64,000 bases of DNA from Adineta vaga (Eukaryota; Rotifera), in NCBI GenBank assembly GCA_021613535.1, contig CP075497.1:10044001-10108000 (forward strand), in the 5' to 3' direction. This document shows positions 25,274 to 36,725 of this stretch, piece after piece. Below the pieces are notes generated by a model. That model ran no database searches. It was given only the letters and a program-made list of their open reading frames with translations, and was not told the origin of the DNA. The number at the start of each line of letters is the position of its first letter. The stretch's first letter is position 1. Made by a program: the position numbers and the translations under genes.

Positions 25274-27061
25274 TTAATAAGCATCTGTTGTAGTATTCAA
25301 AAGTGATTCATTAATCATTGTATTATTGAATTGTTTAGGTGGAGGTGACTTTTGTAGAACTACTTTACATTTTCCATTAATAAGAAGTTTAAGTTGAACA
25401 CCTTGTTTATTTGTCATTAATTCAATCATATTTTTACAAGCTAATTTTTGTGCTTGTTGCTTTGATTTATGTATACCATTGGCTAGAATGATTGTTGAAT
25501 TGAGATACAGACGACAAAACCAAATTGGTTGATTTTTTAATGTTTTTAATTTTTCATCACAAATAATTTCTAAAGAATTCGATAAATTTGATTGAATATG
25601 TGAAAGATTATCTATAGATGAAATATGTGAATGGATAAGACAATCACGTAGTTGAGAAATGAGAATTATATCAGCCATTAATGGATGCTCATCACTAAAT
25701 ATTGATAAAAAAATAAGAAAGAAATGGAATTATCAGACTTTACTTTTCGAAATCACTTGTATCCGATAGAAGATTTTCCCATTTTGCTTCGTCGACATAA
25801 TCTGTACTATCATATGCTAAAGATCAATAAAAAATTTCGAAATGAAGTATATTTTCTTTGATACTTACTATCGTTTTGTAATTCATATTCTGTAATATGA
25901 TTTTTGTTTAATTCTAGTAGAAAAGAAGATAAGAAAATGAATTTGTGAATATCTATATACCGTATGATTGTTCTTTTTCTATTTGTAAATGCGAAGATTT
26001 AGGTAGGAAAGAATCAATAGTATTTGATGGTTTTGTAAGTTCAATTGATTTAATTTCTTTAAAAAGAAAAGAAAAGAATTCAATGAAAGATGAAGAGCTT
26101 TATCAAAAATATCTACGTGAAATCGGTGTTGATAAAGGTGAATAACGATTTCGTGGATATTCATTTCCGCGCGATAGAAAATAATCACTTGGTTTACCAA
26201 ATAAAGCTTTAAAAAAGATTTTTAAAGAAAAAAGAAAATTTTTGAAATGAAGGTTAACCTGGTCGTTGAACTCCTGAACTACTTGAAGATGAATTTCGTC
26301 GAGGACGATGTTGATATCTTGATTGAATATCTGTTTGAGGAACAAGTGCAGCATTTGGTACACTACCATAATAATGATCATGTAATGGTGTTTTAGAATG
26401 TTTATTAAATAATTTCGTCATGGAATTCTTTGGTGGTGATGGAGATGATTTGATTGAATTACCAAGTTGTTGGACTCGACCATCCGTTGAGGAAGATGAT
26501 GTATCTGAGGATAATTCTAGAAACAAACATACATACATTGATTTTACAAAAAAAAGAAAATAATAATCGAACGTTGATGAAAGGCAATATCTTCCGTATG
26601 CATTTGAAAAGCTATTTTAGTCATTTGAGCCCATGTTTGAATACGTTTAGCAGCAAATCCACGTACAGCTTGATCATAATGTCTAATAAGAGAGAAAAGA
26701 TCAAATATCTTTAAATGTATCATCATCGATCATAATAACTTACGAAATAATCCAAGTCACTTTTTCAAATGGATCTTTTGTACCATGTGTTTGTATATCA
26801 ATAATACAATTAGTAAATTGTCTCAAATCATTCAAACGTTTATCCTAATCAAAATATAAAACAGATTAAATATTCAAACAAAATTCAATTCTACCTACTT
26901 GAACACCGCAAAATTCTCGTCGAATGTCAAAATCATCTACATCCACATGAATATCTGTTCTGATAATTGTTGTCTTCGAATAAAAAACATGTAAAAATTA
27001 TATGAAATCTTTTCATTATCAAATCGTTTACTTCAGTCATTGCATTTGAATGTCGGAGCAT
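25274..27061 (-). CDS. Uncharacterised multi-exon protein with C-terminal dsRNA-binding-like domain
   Basis: Minus-strand gene rebuilt across nine introns: start at ATG 27061 (MLRHSNAMTE), stop at 25274-25276. The N-terminal exons encode IRTDIHVDVDDFDIRREFCG and RLNDLRQFTNCIIDIQ, followed by a helical stretch with AAKRIQTWAQM. A Ser/Pro/Arg-rich linker comes next, then an acidic linker. The last exon (about 134 aa) ends in a segment with the dsRBD helix pattern: FCRLYLNS, then NGIHKSKQQAQKLACKNMIELM. Known: this Ser-Lys...Ala pattern begins the RNA-contacting second helix of double-stranded RNA-binding domains. The N-terminal block has a KH-like look (hydrophobic strand, RQFT, IIDI) but no GxxG loop. 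I cannot name the family. An RNA-binding role is inference. Confidence 0.65.
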
Positions 27062-27755
27062 ATTTGACGATATGAAAATAGTTAAGAGAACTTTCGACGT
27101 ATAACAATATATAAATGATTAAACAGAGGAATGTATCTTTCGTTTCGGGCTGATTTATTTAGTGAACAGAACGAACGAAAAGTTTCGTCCGATGATTAGA
27201 TTGTTTATCACGTAGATGTTTCTTATCAAAATGCTTCCGTTATTCTACAATAATCATGTACAAACTCAATTGATCTCTTGATATTTTATTTTAAAAAAAT
27301 AAACAGATAAAAAATAACTAATATATAGAATTCTGAACATAATTGATGATCCACATTCTAAATGTTGTATTGCAAATCGAGATATTTTTACATTCAATTT
27401 AGTCATTGTACAACTATTACTCATCTGTATTCAATTACTTCTAATCGTTTCCTTTTTCACAACGAAAAAAATACACTATATATATATATATATATTGTTA
27501 CTCATATTTATGGTTATTTTATGTATACATCAATGTCATGATTCGATGCGTCTACACGTCATATGACATAAACAAGTTGAGATATACGTACCTATATAAA
27601 CAGTTAGTAGTATATAGATGTACCATTTCGATCGTTTGCTTGTTTTTGTATACATCGAAAACGAAAGTAATTACTTATAATGTAAGCATGATATAAATAT
27701 TTACTTCCTATATGTTTTAATGGATTCTTTTTTGTTTTTATTCAGGGATCCACGA
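27062..27755. other. Intergenic, divergent promoter region with TA repeat
   Basis: About 0.7 kb between divergent genes. Contains a short (TA)n run at about 27477-27495. A splice acceptor (TTATTCAG, ending near 27745) precedes the CAP gene, so an untranslated or short coding exon probably lies within this stretch. Confidence 0.5.
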
Positions 27756-28447
27756 ATGTTCGGATATTGGGGATATCAAACGCCATATTATCATCGATAT
27801 GATCAACGAACGTTAGGTAGACCTCGTCATGCTTATCAAGAACCAGCAATACCATATGGATATAGAGACATGGGTTATTATCATCATTATTATCATCATC
27901 AAAACCGTATGTAAACCTGAAAAGTTATTATTGAAATCTTTTTTATCATTTTGTAGGTGATTCTAAAAAATCAATGCATGCGAACGTGACTGCTGAATTA
28001 TTAGAATTACATAATGAACATCGTGCACGTCATTGTGCACAACCTTTGACAATTAGTCAACGATTAAATCAAATTGCACAATCTTATGCAGAACATTTAG
28101 CAGCCACATCTAAATTTGAACATAGTGGAAATAAATTTGGCAAAGAACCTTTAGGAGAAAATCTTTATATGCAATGGATATCACGTGGTAAAGTAGATGT
28201 TAGTGCTAAAGCAGCGGATAAGAATTGGTATGATGAAATAGCTCTTCATAGTTTTAAACGACCAAAATTTTCGAAAGAAACAGGTCATTTTACACAATTA
28301 GTATGGAAAGATACGAAAAAAATGGGTGTTGGCGTAGCTTTATCTCCAGATGGGCGTGAAGTTTATATTGTTGCAAATTACTATCCAGCAGGAAATATTG
28401 TTGGACCAGGAATTTTTGAAAAAAATGTATTACCAGCCTCATGTTAA
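27756..28447 (+). CDS. GAPR-1/GLIPR2-like CAP-domain protein
   Basis: Two exons (27756-27906, 27957-28447) give 213 aa if the ATG at 27756 is used; an acceptor directly upstream means a further 5' exon is possible. The first 55 residues are Tyr/His/Arg-rich and specific to this protein. The CAP domain then runs to the end: LLELHNEHRARHCAQPL, HSGNKFGKEPLGENLY, the CAP signature GHFTQLVWKDTKKMGVGVA, and NYYPAGNIVG. The cavity His and Glu residues are present. No signal peptide is seen, and the ending ENVLPASC matches the ENVLPP end of GLIPR2, a Golgi-membrane-associated cytosolic protein. This sets it apart from secreted venom-allergen type CAP proteins. Membrane binding through the basic N-terminus is plausible. 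Confidence 0.88.
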
Positions 28448-29112
28448 TGGTGAACTTCTAGAAAAGTCTTTCTATTCTTATTTTAATCGTTTCTAAGCAA
28501 AAAGAAGTCTATGAATCAACTTTTTTTTCCCAATTATATTTTTATTACCTAGTGAAAATGCAAAAATTATGCTTATTCACTTTTTTTCTTACTTGTTCTG
28601 TATAAATATTTTCATATTTATCTTTTTGAATAAACAAATATGATATTTCATTAAAAGTAATAATTACTGTTTCCGATAGAAAAATTAGTGTCAGCACGAC
28701 ATATTTTTTTAAGAAGTACATTGTTCTTTATTATATATAGAGAAAAGTTTTTAATGGAGTATACTTTCATGTTTTAGAAGGACATTTTCATGTAGTATTA
28801 CGTAAAGAATTTCGATTTTAAATACGACGAAAGAAAAACTGTACTTAGTGACTTTGTTTATCGATTGTGATTGTTTGTTGTTCTTCTTTCTATTCTAGTC
28901 ATGGATGTTTCTTTATCACGGTTTTTTTTCTTTTCTTTCATTCCAAGTTGATTAGTGCGTTTTACAATCACAAAATAACATTACATCACCAGTGAGGAGG
29001 CGAATAAACTCGATGTTCTCGATTCAACATACTATATAAACGAGAGACACTCCTTCGATTAGTATCATATATAAATATTTTTATTGGAAAGTAATTGTTA
29101 AACAATTTCAAC
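28448..29112. other. Intergenic region
   Basis: About 0.66 kb, A+T rich. A TATAAA-like element (ACTATATAAACGAG, about 29030-29043) lies roughly 70 bases before the next start and is a plausible core promoter. Nothing else noted. Confidence 0.45.
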
Positions 29113-29791
29113 ATGTCAGGATCAAATACAGATTGTAACAAAGATCAAGTTTGTTTGAATGTATTTCTTTTGATCTATGATTTAAAATCTATTGTCAATG
29201 TAGGATCATATCTTTAAATTAATTAAAGATATTCAATTTGCTATGTTGACAACGATAGATGAAGATGGTAGTCTTCGTGCACGTCCAATGGCATATAAAC
29301 ATGGTGATAGTGATTCGAAAACTGAACTCTGGTAAGTTTGATATCTCATAATTGTTATTGTACAATTTAGTTTTGAGATTTTAGGTTTTTTACACGAACA
29401 GATTCATCAAAAGTACCAGAAATAAAGAAACATTCACAAGTTAATGTATCATTTAGTAGTCCATCACATCAATCCTATGTTAGTATTAGTGGACGTGGTG
29501 AAATCGTTCAAGATAAAGCTAAAGCGAAAGAATTATGGAATCCATATTTAAAAGCTTGGTTTGTTTGAATCGAAATTTTATTTTCACTAAACGTTTTCTT
29601 TCTGTTTTTATTCTAGGTTTCCACAAGAACTTGAAGATCCTCATTTAGGTTTACTTAAAGTTACTATTGAAGGAGCTGAATATTGGGATTCAGCAGCATC
29701 ACTTATGGTTCGAGCTGTTGGTTATGTTAAGGCTGCATTTGGTGATGCGTCAACACTCGAAGGTGAAAATAAAAAAGTCAATTTTCCATAA
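29113..29791 (+). CDS. General-stress-protein-26-like FMN-binding split-barrel protein
   Basis: Four exons (29113-29148, 29204-29331, 29385-29558, 29617-29791) sum to 513 nt, 170 aa, with the frame kept. Core motifs: IQFAMLTTIDEDGSLRARPM at the start of the barrel, then ELWFFTRTDSSKVPEI, VNVSFSSPSHQSYVSISGRG, and ELWNPYLKAWFPQ. These match the pyridoxamine-phosphate-oxidase-like family (bacterial YdaG/GSP26 group), which binds FMN, probably as a redox or stress protein. The family is mainly bacterial and fungal, so acquisition by horizontal transfer is possible; four ordinary-looking exons and local base composition show it is settled in this genome. Length is complete for the family. Confidence 0.85.
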
Positions 29792-30440
29792 ACAATAGAT
29801 TAATCAACATGATAAGAAAAGAAAAAGACATTTATTGCCGTTATTTTGACTTATAGCTTTAGATTATTCTTTATTTTCTCAGGATTATATAGAAACTGAT
29901 GAACATGTTTTGAAATAAAGAATTAAAACCGTATCAAACATTCACATCTTTCATTTGGAATTGAGAAGTCATCATTAAAGCAGAATAAAGTTATTTATTT
30001 AAACGTTACAAATTTATATCAGTAGCAATAAATTCTGATAAAGACATAACCTTAGGCTAATTGTTTGAAAATATCGCCTGTAGCTATTATTGATTTAACA
30101 GAAGAAACGTTTACAATATATCAAAAGCAAATGAAAATTTTTGATAAAGAAGGATGAATATAAAGACTATCGAAGGAGATTGTATACAAAAACTATTTGT
30201 TGTGAAAGATATTAATTTTGTTTCTTTCATGTTTGGAGATTCTATCGCATAACTTTGTCGCTAGATAAAACAAAATTAAGCCCAAGTCCATTATGACGGT
30301 CGCACACAATACAAAGATATCCGACTGCAATTGATTCGCGATCTCGGTATTTACTAAACACTATTGAATTTCAATTGAAATGAATTTAGAGAAAATACTG
30401 GATTGTCTTTGAATTCTTTCTGAATTAAAGAAAAATATAT
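29792..30440. other. Intergenic region
   Basis: About 0.65 kb, A+T rich, no supported feature. An AATAAAG-type signal near 29917-29923 may end the preceding gene. Confidence 0.45.
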
Positions 30441-31375
30441 CTTTCTCGTTTAGTTCGATTTTATCTAAAACAGCAACAAATGAATCATTACTAACGACAA
30501 CTTCTCACCCAGAAATACTTTTATACAAACGTTTAATCGCATGGCGAGATGCTTTTACAGAATTAACAATTTATATTGAAGAACGATTAAAAAATAATAA
30601 TCGATCTCCAGAAAATAATGAAAAGAATCATTTTTTTCAATTGAATTAATAGAAATACTTTTTCAATGGCGCAAACAGTGAAAGTTTTTCAACAGCATGC
30701 AGAGGATTTTCTTACGGAATTAAAACTTCGTCTTTTTGATGGACAGGTAACGAATTTATTTCAAAATTGAAAAAATTATTAAAAAAGTTTGAAATATTTA
30801 GTGTGCTTTGGAGAATAATAATACAAATAATAATACTTAAATGGTATACTTAATCAATTATTTCAACGATGGGCTAATAATTTATCTCATTTACGTGAAA
30901 TATGTCCAGATGTTCTTCAATTTGGTAAAATAGATTTTTGAAAAATAAGTTATAAAAATTCTGATGATTTTCTCTTAGATTTATCTTCATGTAACACAGT
31001 TGATCAATTACAATCGAAAGTTGCCGAAATTTTAACTGCATTTAAAATAAGTGAACTTATTCACTGTGGTATGTTTTCGATTAATTTCAATTGAAAATCG
31101 AAATAATTCTTTTTTTTTCTTCAAAATAGATCTTGATAAAAATTAAAATGATAAATTATGTTTGGAATATGAATTAAATGTTTCTCCTCTACATTTAACA
31201 ACTTTGAATTACGAAAACGACAAAAAGAAATGTTATAACATGATGAACCAAGTCTAATTGATTTCTTAGATAATCCTCATCAACATTTAATTGATGTTCA
31301 TAAAAAACAAGTAACGAATAAAGATAAAAAAAAGGAATTTCTTTTTCGATTATATTTGGTTTTTGTATTTAGATT
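30441..31375 (+). pseudogene. Unidentified exon-like fragments joined in front of the MCM2 remnant
   Basis: Several short open blocks with protein-like composition occur in order: HPEILLYKRLIAWRDAFTEL (about 30508-30570), VKVFQQHAEDFLTELKLRL, FQRWANNLSHLREICPDVLQ, TVDQLQSKVAEILTAFKISE and DEPSLIDFLDNPHQHLIDVH (about 31240-31300). They lie in different frames and are broken by stops, and some are bounded by plausible GT/AG sites. They do not resemble the MCM2 region that should precede the following fragment. I read them as decayed exons of another, helical protein that I cannot name. Confidence 0.4.
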
Positions 31376-32541
31376 CTTTATAATGTTGAAATAATTGGTG
31401 CACTTGTACTTGTAAGTTTGAGAGAGATTTTAAATAAATGATATTTTTGACTTTTCTTCATTTGTAGGTTGATCAAGGTGTTTGTTTGATTGATGAATTT
31501 AATAAAATAAATATTATTATACGAAGAAAATAAGAAATGAAATCCTTCTTTTCTTGTGCTAGATGTCTGATCAAGATCGTGCATCGATTCATGAAGCTAT
31601 GGAAAAAAAAGCATTTCATTTTCTAAAGCTGGTATTGTTACAACACTCCAAGCACGTTGTTCAGTTATTGCTGCAGCTAATCCTGTTGGTGGACGATATG
31701 ATCCTGCACTTAAATTTATGGATAATGTTGATTTATCTGAACCTATTCTAACACGTTTCGATATTCTATGTACTGTTCGTGATATTGCTGATCCTGTTCA
31801 AGTAAGATTTTCTTTTTTTTCGATTTTTCGAAATAAGAATAATATGTTGATTTAGGATGAATTGATGGCTCGTTTCGTTACTGAAAGTCATATGCTTCAT
31901 CATCCATTGGCTAATGAAAACGATGCACAACAAAATCGCTCAATTATATGCTAAATTACGTCAAGAATCATTAGTTACTGGTAGTGTACCAGTCACTGCT
32001 CGACAAATTGAATCGATGGTTCGTATTGCTGAGTCACATGCTCGAATGCATTTACGTGATTTTGTCAATGATGATGATATCAATGTTGCTATTCAAATTG
32101 TTCTTCAAAGTTTTATTGATGCACAAAAATATGGTATTATGCGAACAATGAAAAAAGTAAGATTGATTTTTGAAAGAGATAGAAGAAAACATACTTTTCA
32201 ATGAAAATTATAGGTGTTGCAACGTTATTTAACATACAAGAAAGATAACAATGAATTTTTGTTATTTTTATTAAAACAATTATTTCAAGAAAATTTAGCA
32301 TTTCAACGCAATCGTTATGGTGCTGATCGTGTTGCACCAGCTGGATCGGCGATTAAAACTTCAGAAGAAGATCTCAAGAGTCGAGTATGTTTCTTTATTT
32401 CATTATTTATCTTGCATAATCATCGTTTTGTTATAGGCATGTCAATATAGTGTATTAGGTTTGAAACAATTCTATGAATCACCCTTATTTCGTTCACGTG
32501 AATTAAAATATGAAGATAAATTTATTACACAAGTTCTTTAA
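31376..32541 (+). pseudogene. MCM2: MCM2 C-terminal half, broken copy A
   Basis: Carries recognisable MCM2 blocks: GALVL and VDQGVCLIDEF (Walker B), [32 protein letters not shown]-like [15 protein letters not shown] (arginine-finger region) and DELMARFVTESHMLHHPL, then the winged-helix C-terminus ending FITQVL. It is broken. The intron after Walker B lacks its GT donor, the frame shifts after EAME, and a deletion joins the HHPL exon to KIAQLYAKLRQES out of frame, removing about 50-60 residues. The N-terminal half with the zinc region and Walker A is absent. Known: MCM2 is a subunit of the replicative MCM2-7 helicase, so an intact copy must exist elsewhere. Confidence 0.82.
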
Positions 32542-32620
32542 ATATCAAATGAATACTATTAGATAAACAAATAAAATAATTCTCTATTTTTGTTATCATT
32601 CCTATATTTTTCTGTACCTT
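31932..32620 (+). repeat. Duplicated block, copy A (MCM2 3' end)
   Basis: From AAAATCGCTCAATTATATG onward this is nearly identical, introns included, to the block beginning at about 41722. By eye there are about seven differences up to the stop codon, one of them a GAT indel. Similarity falls off quickly in the 3' flank. Confidence 0.9.
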
Positions 32621-33367
32621 TTTTTTCTCATGTTAAATAAAAATAGAAATTGTACGAGCTACTGTTTCTTGTAAAATAGATATTTAGTCAACGTATTCTC
32701 TTTCAATAAATAATTTTAACAGCTGTACTGATTGAAAAAGCCATTCATAAACGTTAATCACTTCATATTTATCAAAGTATACACGCACTAGCATCTAATT
32801 GTTAATAGTTCTGTTGATGAATTTCATCGGTCAACTAAAACATATGAAAAGCGAACAATGCAATCAAATATAATGGTAAATATGGATTAACATCATCAAT
32901 AATTGTTTTTTTTCTAATATTATCATCTTGGCAAACTTTTGAAGACATATATTAATATCATCGTTTTTATCGAATTCATAATTAATTTCAACTTGAATAA
33001 CAGTTGACACATGAAAGCTTGACAAATCATTGTTTATCAAGATATTAACTAATATATTGGTTAATTTTATTACTTTGATGAGAACGAGGATTTAGCTGCG
33101 AGATGAACATAGTGGGAGTGTTGTTTTGAAAGAAATATGCACACTTTACACTTAAGCTCATCCTCAACCTAATATTCATGTCTTACTGTTAAGCAGTTTT
33201 TTGACAGAATGTCTAAATACCTAATATTTTTGTACAAGATGATTTTTTATTAAAACACAAACAAAATCAAGAAAATATTCTACAATTAGAATACACATAT
33301 AGAAGTAACGAAGATCATACAAAATAGAAAAAAACAATATACAAAACAACAAGTAAAGATTTTATAA
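32542..33367. other. Non-coding spacer inside duplicated block
   Basis: About 0.8 kb. A patch around 33115-33165 (GAAAGAAATATGCACACTTT) matches, with changes, GGAAGAAATATGCAAACCTC at about 42599-42618, so the duplication extends into this spacer. No gene seen. Confidence 0.5.
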
Positions 33368-34000
33368 TTAAAGTATAACAACAGTTTTTATAGTTTCATG
33401 ATCATCATTAGAAATAGTCGGTGTCTGATCAAGATCAATATCATCAAGTTCACAATGAGAATAATGTTCTCTAAGATAGACATATAGCCCAAGAGCAAGA
33501 CCAGATATAAGTACGCCTGCCACTAAGGTAATTATATGGGTATCTGCATGAAGACAACCACCATCGTACGCACCAATTGCAACCAGAACGAAGAGAATGA
33601 AAATAAGTAAATGTAATAAACACCGTAGAAGATGACTATATTTTCCAACAATAGAACACACTTCAAATATGATGTAGATCTGTAAAACATATAAAACTAG
33701 CGGCGAAATATGAGCAGCTATTGCTTTGGTATCGGTAATGCATTTGATTGATTTACTAATCGAATTGTTCGGTAAAGTAGAGCAACGACATTCGTCGAAA
33801 GAAATTTGACACGCCAGTTGATAATCGAAACGCGTTATATTTGGGTTCGATGCAGTAAGAAGTGAATATTGGCAGTTCTGTAGATGAAAATGAAGTTCAT
33901 GAATTGGCCAGAAAATAAAAAGGATAATCGTTGCTGCAAAAAATGAGCAACTACAATCAAATTTCTCGAAATCAGTGATAACTTTAATTTTGAGATTCAT
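33368..34000 (-). CDS. Four-helix membrane protein, uncharacterised
   Basis: Intronless 210-aa frame from ATG 34000. Hydrophobic helices: about residues 21-35 (SFFAATIILFIFWPI), 96-118 (ISPLVLYVLQIYIIFEV), 128-146 (LLHLLIFILFVLVAIGAY) and 155-176 (LVAGVLISGLALGLYVYL). Between helices 1 and 2 lies a loop with six Cys (CQYS, CQISFDECRCS, KCITD) that could form disulfides outside the cell. The tail is acidic (DDIDLDQTP). The layout is tetraspan-like, but no tetraspanin CCG motif is present and I do not recognise the family. A decayed paralogue lies at 42479-42751, downstream of the second MCM2 tail. The uninterrupted frame suggests this copy may still be functional. Confidence 0.62.
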   Translation of the reverse strand: MNLKIKVITDFEKFDCSCSFFAATIILFIFWPIHELHFHLQNCQYSLLTASNPNITRFDYQLACQISFDECRCSTLPNNSISKSIKCITDTKAIAAHISPLVLYVLQIYIIFEVCSIVGKYSHLLRCLLHLLIFILFVLVAIGAYDGGCLHADTHIITLVAGVLISGLALGLYVYLREHYSHCELDDIDLDQTPTISNDDHETIKTVVIL

Positions 34001-35640
34001 TTAATTCCAAGCACATTCGAATAGAAAAACAGACGATGTTTGCTGTATAAAATAGATCTGAAACAATATAAATATGTGATTACGGTATATTCTTGTATTA
34101 TCGATAAATCCTCGAATGAACAAGTTTCAAACTTTAATGGAGGAGCTTGAAAAGGAAAAGAAAATAAATTATAATGGTATCAGAGAAATTCCAGACGCAT
34201 TTTATTACCAATGAAACATCTAGACAAATACTTTCCACTAATAGTCAGAATTATTCCTCAAACAGGCTTCTAGTAACAAAGTTAAAACATACAGAGATGT
34301 GGAATCTACCGTAAAAAAGGAAGGTTTCCTTGAACACGCGTTCGCTCACTTGGGTAAATCTTGTTAACCTCGGTAAAATTCAAAAAATTCTTTTCGAAAC
34401 TGGAAAGTTATTGATTTAATGAGTTAATCAAATTAGAAAATAAGTCTGTCGATGAAATGGAAAAGTGCTAATTAGTTTCTCTTTCAAGGAAAAGGAATCG
34501 CACCTGTAATCATATATAACGATTATAATCATAATCATCTACGAGCGAATTACACAATAATTTAATTAAAACCAATAAAAATTATGTTTTGTGAAACTCC
34601 CTACATGCGAAAGTTAATTAAAATTTTAATATGCTGCATATATTCATCTCGAAAATATTAATCCGTTTCTATCTTTCGGCGTCTCTTTTGTGAAATATGC
34701 CACCACACGTTTAATGTTAGTTTTACGCAAATGAATAAGAACGAAATGCGAATGCATCGACTTTTTATTTTATGTATTGTGCATGTCTATTTTCATATAT
34801 GGCTAATATAAAAAATAGTCATCTATTAATTGTAGATATTCTGTTATTCTACTACCTACCTGAATCGATAGCTTAAAGAATGTACAGCAATACACCTTGA
34901 GACTGCTTGACTGAACGACAAATTGAAAACAACTGAAATGAAAAAATATCTGAAAATGTGACGTTTAACTTGTCTAGTTTGATAAGACAAAGTTTTCTCC
35001 TCAAATAATGAACATATAAGGCATGAATTTATCCTTTATGTTTTTAAGTTTTACTAACAGTAGGACAAAGCTCAAGCAAATCAATCGAAGTATTAAATAT
35101 AATGCGATTACTATTTCTACCGTTTATTTGTGTAGAAGCTATACGTAATCTAGGCGATCTAGACTCTTTAAAGGAAACTTGATTAAATGCTCAAAAATAT
35201 TTAATGCAATGTTTCTGTCGATCATAATTCGTATTTAATTAATGATAACTAACTTCTGTTAGGTAAGAGAAAAAGACAGCTACAAGATATAAGTGAACTC
35301 GAACAGTCAAGCTGCTAGAGCTATACTCGGATCCGATTTAAGCAGTATGGGAAAGAGTCCTAATCTTAACAATACAATAATGATAATGATGATAATTGAC
35401 AAAAGTATTTATTTGTCAGTATGACCAACTGGATATGTGATTAATAGATGTCGCAGTAGTGGATCCATAAGGAGTTGTGAATACTGTTAGACACGTTGTG
35501 TCGTGTGTCTCCCAATCTTCTCACAACAAAAAACAAATCAATAATGATAATGCATTGAAGGCACTGGAGATGAAGAAGAACTCATTTATTGATTAAAGAA
35601 CTTTGTATCAACAAATAGTTATAGATGTTGTTAGACTTCG
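34001..35640. other. Non-coding region
   Basis: About 1.6 kb, A+T rich, with no supported frame, RNA or repeat. It separates the membrane-protein gene from the kelch pseudogene. Confidence 0.45.
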
Positions 35641-36725
35641 CTTTTCTTTATAGATCATTATCAAATGATAATCTTAATAAAAAACAATCGTCAAAAACTT
35701 CACCTTGTGTATCAGTCCCTTCATGAACAAACATAAATGGCAAAGTTCTTTCGAAATCTTGATTATTATCTTTATATTCAACAAGACAATAAGCAAAATC
35801 TAATCTTGCTTTTGGTATTGATCGACAAACAATTTCTATCTATTGTTCATTCTTAGCTGACCATGACCATGTATCACTTAATGCTTGACCACTTCGTGAT
35901 AATCCACCAAAGATAAATAAAATCGATGTGCTTTCAATAGAAACACCACCATGTGCTGCTCGAGCCATTGGACCAGATGATGATTGATGTTCATTCCATC
36001 TTGGTGGATTTGAATTAAGATCAATAGAATAAAGCGATGAAAAAATATTCGTCCATCCATTCCACCATGAAGATAAAGACTTGAATTTCCTAGTGTCAAC
36101 AAGCAATGATCATGATGTTGTTCAGGTGGTGAACCATGTACTGATAAGCATGACTATGTTCGTGGAACTAGGAAGTAACATATTCTTCTAATTAAAATCC
36201 TTTTTTCTTTGTCAATAGAATATCTACTTAAATCAAATCAATATAATTCAGCATCATCAACTGCTTTAACATCTTGAAAACTACCACTAAATATATATAA
36301 ACCATTTTGAATACAACAACTGGAAGGATGAGTTCGTGATGAAACTAATTTGTTATCTTTTGGTGTTCAATTTTCGATTGTTTTTGTTGAAATATTGAAT
36401 ATATAAATATCACTATGATTATTTTCTGTATCAGCACCGCGAAAGAAAACAATTTGATCATGATTTTTTGAAGATAAAATAATGAATATTTACAACGACG
36501 AAGAGCATTATCTTCACCAATTAATTTTGCCCAAAGAAATCCTTCTGATGATTTTAATGGTACTAAAAGTGAATGAATATCTGCAAAATATTCAGATAGA
36601 TTTGCGCCACCAAGAATATAAATAGTTGGAGATGAAGGAATAAATGTACTTGAATGACCAACACGTAATTGAAGTGATCGAAAATTATTATGAATTTCAA
36701 ACGATTCAAATGGGTTTAGAAGTGT
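35641..36725 (-). pseudogene. Kelch-repeat protein pseudogene
   Basis: Read on the minus strand from about 36720: LRVGHSSTFIPSSPTIYILG, then FADIHSLLVPLKSSEGFLWA, DIYIFNISTK, THPSSCCIQNGLYIFSGSF, LYLHGGMDGR, NPPRWNEHQ, ILFIFGGLSRSGQALSDTWS, ending with LDFAYCLVEYKD and PFMFVHEGTDTQ. These are beta-propeller kelch repeats (hydrophobic-GG blades). The gene is dead: TGA appears where Trp is expected before TPKDN, a TGA follows AELY, a TAG follows KNEQ, and there is at least one frameshift near 36000-36090. No nearby gene appears to have donated it. Confidence 0.75.

Noticed and set aside
35641-36725. Alternative genetic code (TGA as Trp) suggested by the kelch region
   Set aside because: TGA ends the 508-aa gene at 3741 and the lectin-like gene at 48343, and TAA/TAG stops also interrupt pseudogenes here, so decay is the simpler reading.
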